A stretch of 64,000 nucleotides of DNA from Niallia nealsonii (lineage in GTDB: Bacteria > Bacillota > Bacilli > Bacillales > Cytobacillaceae), in the NCBI RefSeq assembly GCF_002835805.1, contig NZ_PISE01000047.1, positions 1-64,000 on the forward strand, given 5' to 3'. A program made the translations under genes and the position numbers. Numbering within the stretch: the first letter of the stretch is position 1; each line of letters begins with the position of its first letter. Positions 1-8,926 of the stretch are shown here, piece by piece. The notes under the pieces are model-generated. The model did no database searches and was not told the origin of the DNA. It saw only the letters and a program-made list of their open reading frames with translations.

Positions 1-74
1 CCAATCAACCTGTTTTAACCATAGATTTACTCATGCAAACTATTCGAAAAACCACAATCTTTTAGAAAACAGCC
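1..74 (+). repeat. GGCTG-type MITE, right end only (truncated by window edge)
   Basis: The first 74 bases match the right-hand third of the dispersed element seen complete at 12623-12782, 22260-22555, 33494-33726, 38460-38671 and 40164-40402: CAATCAACCTGTTTTAAC, then a segment with ATTTACTCATG, then an end reading TTTTAGAAAACAGCC. The left part lies outside the window, so the flanking target duplication cannot be checked. Confidence 0.85.
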
Positions 75-90
75 TTAGAAAAAAATAAAG

Positions 91-261
91 CGCAACTAAC
101 AATCAGGCTTTACAGGAGAAAAGGAAACATCAATCAGTGGGGGATTTTCTTCATCCCCCACTGATTGTTAGTTGAACTAATCAGGCGTTTACGGGCAGTT
201 ATCCCCCACCTCCATTTCTTGTTTTCTCTTATGATCTTGAGGTGGGGGCTTTACTGCCCGT
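91..261. repeat. Nested double-hairpin repeat, copy A
   Basis: There are two consecutive stem-loops. The first has arms CAATCAGTGGGGGAT and ATCCCCCACTGATTG; its 3' arm can instead pair with CAACTAACAATCAG at 91-105, so two foldings compete. The second has an outer stem ACGGGCAG (191-198) with CTGCCCGT (254-261) and an inner stem CCCCCACCTC with GAGGTGGGGG. The same unit recurs at 25050-25196, with partial copies at 28901-28934 and 33397-33487. It lies downstream of pucG and could act as an RNA 3' end structure, but no T-run follows. Confidence 0.7.
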
Positions 262-292
262 TAATGCGTGATAAATTAAATCGGCAATGGCT

Positions 293-1525
293 TTATTGGC
301 CATTTGTATAAATATCTAATGAAGCCTGCACTCCCGCACCTGTTTGCACTTTCACTCCATGTCTAATCAAGCTAGCTTCTAAAGCTGATAAAGCAAATAG
401 GACGTTTTCTTTGCGGCAGCTATATCCCATTGTTCCTATTCTCCAGATTTTCCCGTGTAATGGCCCAAAACTGCTGGCAATTTCTACACCAAATTGATTT
501 AGCATCATTGCACGGACTGATTCTGCATCGACACCTTCTGGAACTTTTACGCAAGTAACTGTCGGCAATTTCCAGCGGCTGTCACCAAACAGCTCTAAGC
601 CCATTCCTTCTATGCCTGCAATTAATGCTTTCTCATGGAATTTATGGCGAGCAAAACGATTTTCTAACCCTTCTTCAAGCAAAATCCTTAAGCCTTCATG
701 CAATGCATACAGCATAGAAGTTGCCTCTGTATGATGATTTAATCTTCTTGGACTCCAATAATCCTGCAATTGGCTTAAATCTAAATAATTGCTTTTAATT
801 GGATGATGATAAGATTTTTCCGCTAGCTCTTTATCTGTTGCAATCCCTCTTTCTACTTTTTTACGATCAAGAAGGATTTTTTCAATTCGCTCATTATACG
901 TAATTGGCGAATTTCCAGAAGGAACAGAAATACATTTTTGGTTTCCGCCGATAGCCGCATCAATATACCAATTATCTGTTTGCACATCTGCACCGCCAAT
1001 AGTTGCAACAGCGTCTACAATGAAAAGCACATCTTGCTCCCTGCACGCTTTTCCAATTTCCTCTAAAGGCTGCATACATCCTGTTGATGTTTCTCCATGC
1101 ACTATTGCGACTACTTTTGGATTTACTTTTTTCATTTCATTGATAACCACTTCAGGGTCAAATACTTCTCCCCATTCACAATGCAATAAATGAAGCTCTG
1201 CTCCGTGTCTTTCTGCGATCTCTGTCAGTAGATGTCCAAATCTCCCATAAATAGGAATAAGCACTTTATCTCCTGGCTCAATCACACTGCCAAGTACTGC
1301 TTCTAATCCTGATCTAGATGTACCATCAATTGGAAATGCCCATTGATTTTTTGTTTGAAATACTTCACGAATCATGCTCATTACTGTATTCATAATAGAA
1401 GTAAAAGCAGGGTCAAACTGTCCAAGAATTGGTGTGCTCATTGCTCTTAATACTCTTGGATCCACTTCCACTGGTCCTGGTGTCATAATGGTTCTTAATG
1501 GTGCATTAATTTCTCGATAGCTCAT
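293..1525 (-). CDS. pucG: (S)-ureidoglycine--glyoxylate aminotransferase (PucG)
   Basis: A 410-residue fold-type I PLP aminotransferase of the alanine-glyoxylate/serine-pyruvate class. It moves the amino group of ureidoglycine, an intermediate of allantoin breakdown, to glyoxylate to make glycine. Visible landmarks are the N-terminal TPGPVEVDPRVL motif, the cofactor aspartate in FIVDAVATIGG (Asp171), and the Schiff-base lysine in GGNQKCISVPSG (Lys197). The start has an upstream AGAAGGGATG and lies 19 bases after the pucF stop, so the two are probably one operon, as in B. subtilis. The PucG assignment over a generic serine-pyruvate aminotransferase rests mainly on the neighbours pucF and pucR. 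Confidence 0.9.
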   Translation of the reverse strand: MSYREINAPLRTIMTPGPVEVDPRVLRAMSTPILGQFDPAFTSIMNTVMSMIREVFQTKNQWAFPIDGTSRSGLEAVLGSVIEPGDKVLIPIYGRFGHLLTEIAERHGAELHLLHCEWGEVFDPEVVINEMKKVNPKVVAIVHGETSTGCMQPLEEIGKACREQDVLFIVDAVATIGGADVQTDNWYIDAAIGGNQKCISVPSGNSPITYNERIEKILLDRKKVERGIATDKELAEKSYHHPIKSNYLDLSQLQDYWSPRRLNHHTEATSMLYALHEGLRILLEEGLENRFARHKFHEKALIAGIEGMGLELFGDSRWKLPTVTCVKVPEGVDAESVRAMMLNQFGVEIASSFGPLHGKIWRIGTMGYSCRKENVLFALSALEASLIRHGVKVQTGAGVQASLDIYTNGQ

Positions 1526-1544
1526 TTATTTTCATCCCTTCTAT

Positions 1545-2780
1545 TTAATAGGCTAATTTATGCAGCAATTTAATTAAAACAATAACTCCATTTTTTAAAT
1601 CTTCTATTTTTGTAAATTCTAGCGGTGAATGACTAATTCCCTTTTGACTTGGAACAAATAACAATGCAGTTGGGCAAAATGTTCCGAACATTTGACTGTC
1701 ATGTCCTGCTCCACTAATCATTTTTTTATAAGGCAAAGACAAGCCTTGTAAAACATAATCCGCAGTATCGATAAGATTTTCATCCATTTTTACTGGCTTT
1801 ACATTTACCCATTGAGAAATATCCAATCCTGCGCCTTTTTCTAGGCAGATACTTTCAAAATAAGAAAAAATCTTTGCACAATACTGATCTAATATATCCT
1901 CTTGATGATGGCGGACATCTAATGTAAACACTACTTCATTTGGTATAACATTAGGGACATTTGGTGAAACTGTCAATTTTCCAACTGTTGCTACTAAACT
2001 CTCCTCTATTTCTTTCACCTTATTCATTGCATATGCTATGAATTCCGATGCTATATGCATACTGTCTTTGCGGTAACTCATTGGCGTGGTGCCTGCATGA
2101 TTGCTTTCGCCAATAATTTTTATATTAAATCTGCGCTGTCCAACAATATGTGTCACAATTCCTACTGATTGTTTTTCTTTTTCTAAAACCGCTCCTTGCT
2201 CAATATGAACCTCAATAAAACTATCAATATCATCACGAGCTGCTGATTGATTAGAAGGAGGAAATCCCGCAAGCTCCATGGCCGTATGAAAAGGAATGGA
2301 ACTAGCATCTTTTAGCTCTTTGCTATCTTCTAGCTTATATTTTCCTGTAATAGATCCAGAACCCCAAAAAGCCAATGGAAAACGACTGCCTTCCTCTTCA
2401 CATAAAGAAACTACTTCAATTGTTTTTTTCGGGAAACCATAGTGTTCATATAGATATTTGACTGCAAGCAGACTAGCAATAACGCCATATGCCCCGTCAT
2501 ATTTTCCTCCATCAACAACTGTATCAATATGGGAACCAGTAAGAATCGTTTTTTCTTTTATCTCTGTTCCTTCTAATCTTCCAAATAAATTCCCAATACT
2601 ATCAAAGCTCGCTTGTAATCCAACATCAACCATTTTTTCCTTTAGAGCCAATTGCGCTGTTTTCCAGGAATCATCGTATAATAATCTTGTTACTCCATCA
2701 TTTTTTGTTGCCCCAAAGCAACTTAACCAGTTCAGCCATTTTTCCACCTTAACGGTTTCCATATTAATCGTTGTTTGCAT
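1545..2780 (-). CDS. pucF: Allantoate amidohydrolase (PucF), M20 family
   Basis: A cytosolic M20/M28-type metallo-amidohydrolase of 411 residues that hydrolyses allantoate to ureidoglycine, CO2 and ammonia. The binuclear metal ligands are recognisable: TGSHIDTVVDGG (His84), KYDGAYG (Asp95) and CEEEGSRFP (Glu129/Glu130), with further histidines in EVHIEQGAVLE and near the C terminus in QKGISHSPLE. The lid domain motif GESNHAGTTPM is present. It is first in a two-gene unit with pucG and is divergent from pucR, consistent with purine-nitrogen control. N-carbamoyl-L-amino acid hydrolases share this fold; the puc context favours allantoate. Confidence 0.9.
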   Translation of the reverse strand: MQTTINMETVKVEKWLNWLSCFGATKNDGVTRLLYDDSWKTAQLALKEKMVDVGLQASFDSIGNLFGRLEGTEIKEKTILTGSHIDTVVDGGKYDGAYGVIASLLAVKYLYEHYGFPKKTIEVVSLCEEEGSRFPLAFWGSGSITGKYKLEDSKELKDASSIPFHTAMELAGFPPSNQSAARDDIDSFIEVHIEQGAVLEKEKQSVGIVTHIVGQRRFNIKIIGESNHAGTTPMSYRKDSMHIASEFIAYAMNKVKEIEESLVATVGKLTVSPNVPNVIPNEVVFTLDVRHHQEDILDQYCAKIFSYFESICLEKGAGLDISQWVNVKPVKMDENLIDTADYVLQGLSLPYKKMISGAGHDSQMFGTFCPTALLFVPSQKGISHSPLEFTKIEDLKNGVIVLIKLLHKLAY

Positions 2781-2950
2781 GCTAACCTTCCTCTCGCTAG
2801 ATATCTAAACCAAACCGCCTTTATTTTTAAAATCCCCAGTTTTAAATTCGTTTTTTGTTATGTTTTATAACATTTATTTTTCATTTTAATAAGGATACAG
2901 ATCCAATACATTGGAAAAAATGTTAGAATTGTCACATTTTTTTGTGCACA

Positions 2951-2963
2951 TTAACTAACTAAT
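2951..2963. promoter_or_regulatory. Possible degenerate PucR box in the pucF-pucR intergenic region
   Basis: TTAACTAACTAAT resembles the reverse complement of the PucR box (WWWCNTTGGTTAA) with about two mismatches. It lies between the divergent pucF and pucR starts, where such a box is expected. The match is weak. Confidence 0.25.
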
Positions 2964-3028
2964 AGATTATAATGACAAATATCAACTATTTTATATGTAA
3001 CTTTTTTTAACACAAATTGGAGGACTAA

Positions 3029-4651
3029 ATGAAATTAATCGATATTTTAAAAAAACCTTTATTCCAAAACTTTCATGTACTAGCAGGAAAATCCGGCTTA
3101 AACAAACAGATAAAAAATATTACGATGATGGATGCGCCGGATATTTTGCATTATCTTCATGAAAATGATTTTCTTGTAACTACCGCTTATCATTTAAAGG
3201 ACGATCCTGCAAGCATTACCGAACTTGTACAAACTATGCATAAACAAAAATGCACAGCTTTAGGCATTAAAACTAAACGATTTTTAAATGACATACCAAA
3301 AGAAGCGATTGAGTATGCCAATGAGTATGGTTTTCCTATATTAGAAATACCATTAGAGATTTCTTTAGGGGAAATAGTAAATGCATCCTTGCAATATATT
3401 TTGGATCAACGCACAACAGAGCTGACAACAGCTTTTGAAATCCACCGAAAATTCACACAGGATGTTTTAAAAGGGAAAGGGATAAAAAAACTGATTGATG
3501 ATCTATCAGCCATGATTGGTCAAAAAGTATTGTTATTTGATCAGCATTTTCATATTCATTTGTCCTCTCAATCAAAATACCCTATTGAAAATCAAATTTC
3601 ACTACTGCATTCTCAAGGTTTTCAGCTACTATTAGGAAAGAAAAGCCATACATGTTTCACCATTCGCCATACAGAAGAGACCGTTTGCATTTTTCCTATT
3701 CCTACCCATATAGGAAAACCCGCTTATTTAGTCATACTTGGACATATTCCAATCCATGATCAAAGTCTACTGTTAATTATTGAACAAGCAACAAATGTTC
3801 TTTCTTTTGAATTAATGCGAGAATATACGGTTAAACAATATGCCAAACGTGCCCGAAATGAGTTTTTTATTAATCTTGTTGATAGCACATTTACATCAAA
3901 AGAAGAAATTGAAAATAGGGCAAAGGAATTCCACTTAAAAAGTGAACAACCATTTATTACAGTGCTAGGAAAAATCGACCAAGAAGGTAAACAAAAAAGC
4001 TTTACACAATATCAGCTAGAGACAGAGTATATTTATGAATTTCTAGAAACGGAGATTAATAAGGCACCATTCCTCGTCCATCTATTTATAAAAGGAGATA
4101 TGTGCATTCTTCTAGTAGAAGTGGAGGAAACAAGTCATGAGATAGATTCCGCTATTATTCCATATTTAAAGGATATACAAACATACGTTTCTAATATTTT
4201 CAAAAAGACAATTTCATTTGGCATCAGCAACATCAGTCATCATTTAATAAATATTCCAAAAACTTATATTGAAGCAGTAAGCGCCATTCATACCGGACAG
4301 CTTTCTGGCAATCAACAGTTTATCCAAGTGCATCGACCAAAAGATGTTTCAGAAATTTTGCGTATCGTTCCAACAAAAGATCTTCAGGAATTTTATGATC
4401 ATATCTTCCAAGGATTCACTGTCAATCATCAGTTAGAGGAAGAACAAATTTTGTTAAATACGCTATCGGTATACTTAGAAACACATTGCCAAATCTCTGA
4501 AACAGCAAAACGATTATTCGTTCACCGCAATACGGTCATCTATCGTTTAGAAAAATGTGAAGAAATACTAGGAAGAAGTTTAAAAGATGCTGATACAACG
4601 TTTCATTTACGATTAGCATTTCGAATTAAAACCATTTTACAAACACAATAA
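3029..4651 (+). CDS. pucR: Purine catabolism regulator PucR
   Basis: A 540-residue cytosolic transcription regulator of the PucR/CdaR group that governs purine degradation genes in response to allantoin-type metabolites. The N-terminal PucR ligand domain covers roughly residues 5-125. A GGDEF-like middle region follows, and the C terminus carries the PucR-type HTH (TAKRLFVHRNTVIYRLEKCE, about residues 490-510). The start follows a clear GGAGG, 7 bases ahead of ATG. The gene is divergent from pucFG and followed by its own terminator. A PucR-type box precedes the next gene, a purine permease. Family assignment is firm; the effector is inferred. Confidence 0.92.
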   Translation: MKLIDILKKPLFQNFHVLAGKSGLNKQIKNITMMDAPDILHYLHENDFLVTTAYHLKDDPASITELVQTMHKQKCTALGIKTKRFLNDIPKEAIEYANEYGFPILEIPLEISLGEIVNASLQYILDQRTTELTTAFEIHRKFTQDVLKGKGIKKLIDDLSAMIGQKVLLFDQHFHIHLSSQSKYPIENQISLLHSQGFQLLLGKKSHTCFTIRHTEETVCIFPIPTHIGKPAYLVILGHIPIHDQSLLLIIEQATNVLSFELMREYTVKQYAKRARNEFFINLVDSTFTSKEEIENRAKEFHLKSEQPFITVLGKIDQEGKQKSFTQYQLETEYIYEFLETEINKAPFLVHLFIKGDMCILLVEVEETSHEIDSAIIPYLKDIQTYVSNIFKKTISFGISNISHHLINIPKTYIEAVSAIHTGQLSGNQQFIQVHRPKDVSEILRIVPTKDLQEFYDHIFQGFTVNHQLEEEQILLNTLSVYLETHCQISETAKRLFVHRNTVIYRLEKCEEILGRSLKDADTTFHLRLAFRIKTILQTQ

Positions 4652-4656
4652 TCATT

Positions 4657-4708
4657 AAATATTTCGGCAATATAGCAAATGTATACGATATTGTCGAAAT
4701 ATTTTGTT
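4657..4708 (+). terminator. pucR intrinsic terminator
   Basis: Arms AAATATTTCGGCAATAT (4657-4673) and ATATTGTCGAAATATTT (4688-4704) pair with one wobble around a 14-base loop and are followed by T-rich sequence. The structure is nearly symmetrical. Confidence 0.75.
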
Positions 4709-4712
4709 TACA

Positions 4713-4725
4713 TTAACCAATGACT
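4713..4725 (-). promoter_or_regulatory. PucR box upstream of the purine permease
   Basis: The reverse complement reads AGTCATTGGTTAA, matching the PucR box consensus WWWCNTTGGTTAA at all but one of the W positions. It lies 85 bases upstream of the permease start, so the permease is probably under direct PucR control. Confidence 0.7.
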
Positions 4726-4809
4726 TCTCCCTAACCTCTATTTATTATGTTAATTAAGATAACTTTATTTGTTATAAAAATTAACACCGTTTAAATAAAA
4801 GGAGAGATT

Positions 4810-6129
4810 ATGGTGAGCAATAATAAAAATGGGCGTTTAAAAATATTTTCTTTAGGACTGCAGCATGTTCTAGCTATGTATGCAGGAGCTATTTTAGTTC
4901 CGTTATTAGTTGGGAGGGCTTTAAACCTAACAACAGAGCAGCTAGCCTATCTCGTGGCAATTGATTTATTAACATGCGGATTAGCAACATTGCTGCAAGC
5001 CTGGAAAAACAAATATTTAGGAATCGGACTTCCTGTCGTGCTTGGCAGTTCTTTTGTTGCTGTAACTCCAATGATTTCTATCGGTACTACATACGGTGTT
5101 ACAGCGATATATGGCGCCATTATTGTCACTGGTTTATTTATCGTTATTTGCGCTCCATTTTTCAGTAAAATCACAAAGCTTTTTCCACCTGTTGTAATGG
5201 GAACGGTGGTTACCATTATTGGCTTATCTTTAATTCCAACAGGAATAAAAAACATGGGCGGCGGTGCTGCAAGCGAAGATTTTGGTTCAGTAGAAAATCT
5301 AGCGCTTTCTTTTGGGGTTCTTTTGTTCATTTTAATCCTTAATCGTTTTTCAAAAGGAATGCTACAATCTTTATCTGTTTTAATCGGTATCATTGCAGGT
5401 ACCTTTGTAGCAGCAATGACTGGCAAAGTAAATTTCTCGTCTGTAGCAGATGCAAGCTGGTTTCATTTGCCTCAAATCTTTTATTTTGGAGTCCCTACAT
5501 TTGAAATTGGACCTATTCTTACGATGTTGATTGTTGGGCTTGTCATTATCATTGAATCTACTGGTGTATTTTTTGCACTAGGCAAAATATGTGATCAGCC
5601 ATTAAGCGAACAAGATTTAACAAGAGGATACCGCGCTGAAGGTTTGGCGATTACACTTGGGGGAATATTTAATGCTTTTCCATATAATACATTTGCACAA
5701 AATGTTGGACTTGTACAGCTTTCGAAGGTAAAAACAACAAATGTAGTTATTGCTGCTGGTGGAATCCTGGTTTTCTTAGGGCTTATTCCAAAAGTCGCTG
5801 CTTTTGCAACAATCGTCCCTACACCAGTACTCGGAGGAGCAACAGTGGTTATGTTTGGTATGGTTGTTTCTTCTGGCATTAGAATGCTCAGTACCGTTGA
5901 CTTTACAAAACAATCTAACTTGCTTATTATGGCATGTTCAATTTCCATTGGCTTAGGTGCAACTGCTGTGCCTGATTTATTTGCCCAATTGCCATCTGCT
6001 CTTCGCATTATCGTAAGTGACGGCATTATTACTGGAAGCTTATGTGCCATCCTTCTTAACTTGTTGTTTAATATGAAGACAAAAAATGAAAAGACTGCAA
6101 AAGCTGACACATTAGCAGAAGCACATTAA
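4810..6129 (+). CDS. pucJ: NCS2-family urate/xanthine permease (PucJ/PucK type)
   Basis: A 439-residue polytopic membrane protein of the nucleobase-ascorbate (NCS2) family, expected to import urate or xanthine by proton symport. The family signatures are visible: LQHVLAMYAGAILVPLLVG at the N terminus, the conserved LGSSFVAVTPM segment (TM3), and the substrate-site region GLVIIIESTGVFFALGKICD followed by FNAFPYNTFAQNVGLVQLSK. AAAAGGAGAG precedes the start. A PucR box upstream and the divergent puc genes support purine-catabolic use rather than salvage (PbuX). I cannot separate PucJ from PucK; only one copy is present here, whereas B. subtilis has a pair. Confidence 0.85.
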   Translation: MVSNNKNGRLKIFSLGLQHVLAMYAGAILVPLLVGRALNLTTEQLAYLVAIDLLTCGLATLLQAWKNKYLGIGLPVVLGSSFVAVTPMISIGTTYGVTAIYGAIIVTGLFIVICAPFFSKITKLFPPVVMGTVVTIIGLSLIPTGIKNMGGGAASEDFGSVENLALSFGVLLFILILNRFSKGMLQSLSVLIGIIAGTFVAAMTGKVNFSSVADASWFHLPQIFYFGVPTFEIGPILTMLIVGLVIIIESTGVFFALGKICDQPLSEQDLTRGYRAEGLAITLGGIFNAFPYNTFAQNVGLVQLSKVKTTNVVIAAGGILVFLGLIPKVAAFATIVPTPVLGGATVVMFGMVVSSGIRMLSTVDFTKQSNLLIMACSISIGLGATAVPDLFAQLPSALRIIVSDGIITGSLCAILLNLLFNMKTKNEKTAKADTLAEAH

Positions 6130-6134
6130 AAACA

Positions 6135-6169
6135 GGGAGATGCCTGAAACCAAGGCACCTCCCTTTTAT
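6135..6169 (+). terminator. Permease terminator
   Basis: GGGAGATGCCT and AGGCACCTCCC pair around a short loop and are followed by TTTTATT, directly after the permease stop codon. Confidence 0.8.
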
Positions 6170-6300
6170 TCCATAATGGGCGAATATCGGCTTAAATCTA
6201 AAAAAGAGCCTCCAATAGCCGAAAAATCAACTTCTTGGATAGCTCCTTATAATAAGTTAAGGAAAATGCATTCTATCTGGCTCCCACCTTTGTTTCTTTA

Positions 6301-7491
6301 CTATTTCTGCTCCACTTTGATTCGCGCAACATTTGTTTGAACAGCTGCTTTTGCCACTGCTTTTGCTACTGCAGGAGCAACACGCAAATCAAATGGACTT
6401 GGAATAACATAATCCTCATGCAATTCTGCATCGATTATTAAATTAGCAATAGCTTCTACCGCTGCTTTTTTCATTTCTTCATTAATATTTTTAGCACGCA
6501 CATCTAATGCACCACGGAAAATTCCAGGGAATGCCAAAACATTATTTACTTGGTTAGGATAATCAGAACGGCCTGTTCCTACTATTCTCGCTCCTGCCGC
6601 TTTTGCATCTTTCGGATCTATTTCAGGCACAGGATTTGCCATTGCAAATATAATAGCATCTTTATTCATAGAAGCAACCATCTTGCCAGTTAATGCCCCT
6701 GCAACTGAAACTCCGATAAATACATCCGCATTTTTAATAACCTCACTTAAAGAACCTTTTTCTTTCTGAATATTTGTGTATGCAGCTACGCCTGCTTTCA
6801 CTTTATTCATTCCTTCAGGTCTTCCGTCATAAATAGCTCCCTTTGTATCACACATAATCATATTTGTTACACCATATGAGTATAATAGCTTTGTAATCGC
6901 AATTCCTGCTGCTCCAGCGCCATTTAAAACAATTTTTAAGTCCTTCATTTCTTTTTTGACTATTTTTAAAGCATTTGCTAGCCCAGCTAATGTAACAATT
7001 GCCGTTCCATGCTGATCATCGTGAAAAACAGGTATATCCAACTCCGCTTTTAATCTTTCTTCAATTTCAAAACAATGTGGTGCCGCAATATCTTCTAAGT
7101 TAATGCCTCCAAATGTTGGAGATAATAATTTAACTGTTTCAATAACTTTCTCTACATCTGTTGTATCAAGCGCAATGGGAAATGCATCTACTCCCGCAAA
7201 GCTTTTAAATAGGATGGCTTTTCCTTCCATCACAGGCAATGATGCAGCAGCTCCAATATTGCCTAAACCAAGAACAGCTGTACCGTTTGTAACAACTCCA
7301 ACCATATTTCCTTTCATTGTATATTCATAAACAGTTTCTGGATTTTCATAAATTGCTTTACAAGGTTCTGCCACTCCTGGTGAATACGCCAAACTTAAAT
7401 CATAGGCATTTTTCACCTCTACTTTTGCCTGTATTTCTAATTTCCCTTGTTTCTCTTGATGCATATGAAGTGCTTCTTTTTTTAACGTCAT
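6301..7491 (-). CDS. Short-form NAD(P)-dependent malic enzyme (malate -> pyruvate)
   Basis: Oxidative decarboxylation of malate to pyruvate in the cytosol. The 396-residue length fits the small bacterial malic enzymes (YtsJ type), not the ~560-residue MaeA/MalS type. Landmarks are the catalytic tyrosine in LAYSPGVAEPC, GLGNIG of the first domain, the metal/substrate segment PVFHDDQHGTAIV, the Rossmann loop NGAGAAGIAI and the conserved MANPVPEI. An AAGGAGAG lies 8 bases before the ATG. It is monocistronic, facing the permease. Cofactor preference cannot be read here; a malolactic role is a less likely alternative. Confidence 0.9.
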   Translation of the reverse strand: MTLKKEALHMHQEKQGKLEIQAKVEVKNAYDLSLAYSPGVAEPCKAIYENPETVYEYTMKGNMVGVVTNGTAVLGLGNIGAAASLPVMEGKAILFKSFAGVDAFPIALDTTDVEKVIETVKLLSPTFGGINLEDIAAPHCFEIEERLKAELDIPVFHDDQHGTAIVTLAGLANALKIVKKEMKDLKIVLNGAGAAGIAITKLLYSYGVTNMIMCDTKGAIYDGRPEGMNKVKAGVAAYTNIQKEKGSLSEVIKNADVFIGVSVAGALTGKMVASMNKDAIIFAMANPVPEIDPKDAKAAGARIVGTGRSDYPNQVNNVLAFPGIFRGALDVRAKNINEEMKKAAVEAIANLIIDAELHEDYVIPSPFDLRVAPAVAKAVAKAAVQTNVARIKVEQK

Positions 7492-7689
7492 TTATTTCTC
7501 TCCTTTTTCCGCACATTATCCTTCTTCCATCATCATGCTTCATAATGATTATAAAATGAAACGTTAATCAGCAAGTTTTTTCTTCCTCTCCACTGACCAC
7601 TAAAGCTTTTATCGGCCATCTAGCCTTTTTCATTTTTCTCTCTATGATGCTATTAACTAAGTGTAAGAAAATGAAACGTTAAAAAAGAA

Positions 7690-7836
7690 GGCTGTTTTCT
7701 AAAAAATTGTTGTTTTTCGGATAGTTTCTAGGAGTAAATCCATGGTTAAAACAGGTGGATTGGAGTGAAAGGTACGAGACTCCTGGAACGGAATCAACCT
7801 ACTTCTTTAAAAGCAATAAAGTTTACGAAAACAGCC
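7690..7836 (-). mobile_element. GGCTG-type MITE, inverted copy, with 8-bp target duplication
   Basis: A 147-bp element in reverse orientation, from GGCTGTTTTCTAAAAAATTG to TTTACGAAAACAGCC. It is flanked by the perfect direct repeat AAAAAGAA (7682-7689 and 7837-7844). The GC-rich core seen in longer copies is missing. It sits in the ~570-bp gap between the malic enzyme and rpiA genes; nothing else convincing was seen in that gap. Confidence 0.9.
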
Positions 7837-8065
7837 AAAAAGAAAAATGCATTATGAAAAAAAAGAAAGCGTTTATTCATAAATCCATTTAAAGGAATCA
7901 TGTCAACTTCTTTCTAAGATCTGCGTTTGCACTAATTAATTTATTTTTATCTATTATTAAATGACTCTGTTGATAGAAGGGATTTCATAATAAACCAATT
8001 TTTGAATCCATCCGCCGTTTTATGCAGTTATTGCTTCCAATTCTCTGTAAGCTTTTTAACTTATT

Positions 8066-8731
8066 CTATAAAACAATAACTTTATCCTTCTTATCAACTG
8101 TAATAACATGATGAACCATATTAATAAACAAACCATTTTCCACTACCCCAGGAATACCATTAAGCGCCATCGCTAATTCTTTAGGCTTTTCCATTCGAGA
8201 AAAATAACAATCAATAATATAATTCCCGTTATCTGTCACAAAAGCTTTTCCTTCTTTTTCCCGAAATACTGTTTTGCAGCCGAATTTTTGAATAGCTTTT
8301 TCCGTTAGTTTGGCACCAAAAGGAACGACCTCAACAGGCAGAGGAAAACCTCCCAATTGCTGGACAATCTTATGAGAATCCACAACAACAATAAATTTTT
8401 CTGCATGTTTTGCGATAAGCTTTTCGCGCAAAAGAGCTCCTCCACCACCTTTAATAGCACAGAACTGAGGATCAATTTCATCTGCACCGTCAATTGCTAT
8501 ATCTATCTTTTGCACCGTATTAAGATCTAGCAGTGGAATGCCTAAGCTTTTCGCTAAATTTTCTGTTTGAACAGAAGTTGCCACACCAGAAATAGTTAGG
8601 CCATTTTTTATCATGTCTGCAATCTTAACAATTGTGTAATAAACCGTTGAACCTGTACCTAAGCCTACAACCATTCCATCCTTAATATATTCCTCTGCAG
8701 CTCGTTCTCCTACTGCTGCTTTCTCATTCAA
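8066..8731 (-). CDS. rpiA: Ribose-5-phosphate isomerase A
   Basis: Interconverts ribose-5-phosphate and ribulose-5-phosphate in the pentose phosphate pathway. The 221-residue length is normal for RpiA. Diagnostic motifs are VGLGTGSTVYYTI near the N terminus (phosphate loop), IAIDGADEID (catalytic aspartates) and KGGGGALLREKLIA (catalytic glutamate and lysine). A strong GAGGAGGG stands 9 bases before the ATG. The gene is alone, preceded by a ~190-bp gap holding the terminator of the minus-strand DUF421 gene. Confidence 0.95.
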   Translation of the reverse strand: MNEKAAVGERAAEEYIKDGMVVGLGTGSTVYYTIVKIADMIKNGLTISGVATSVQTENLAKSLGIPLLDLNTVQKIDIAIDGADEIDPQFCAIKGGGGALLREKLIAKHAEKFIVVVDSHKIVQQLGGFPLPVEVVPFGAKLTEKAIQKFGCKTVFREKEGKAFVTDNGNYIIDCYFSRMEKPKELAMALNGIPGVVENGLFINMVHHVITVDKKDKVIVL

Positions 8732-8880
8732 GAAACTCCCTCCTCGCCTGAGATATTTTTCTTCTACTTTATTGAGCTGCTATCGTTCTTACCGTTATAG
8801 TAATACATTTACGAGAAAAATTCTATTGAGAACACTTACATTTTCCAAATGATTATTTTGGCTTAATTGTAAGAAAAAAT

Positions 8881-8915
8881 AAATTTGGCACATATCGAAA
8901 TATGCACCAAATTTT
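8881..8915 (-). terminator. Terminator of the DUF1657-DUF421 cluster
   Basis: AAATTTGGTGCATAT and ATATGTGCCAAATTT pair around TTCG with one wobble; A/T-rich tails on both sides could make it bidirectional. Confidence 0.8.
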
Positions 8916-8926
8916 ATAAATTAAAG

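Noticed and set aside
2940-3028. Purine riboswitch upstream of pucR or the permease
   Set aside because: No conserved purine aptamer core was recognised; PucR control explains the context.
4889-6110. Long minus-strand ORFs across the purine permease
   Set aside because: They are shadows of the membrane-protein codons on the other strand; no ribosome sites or family features.
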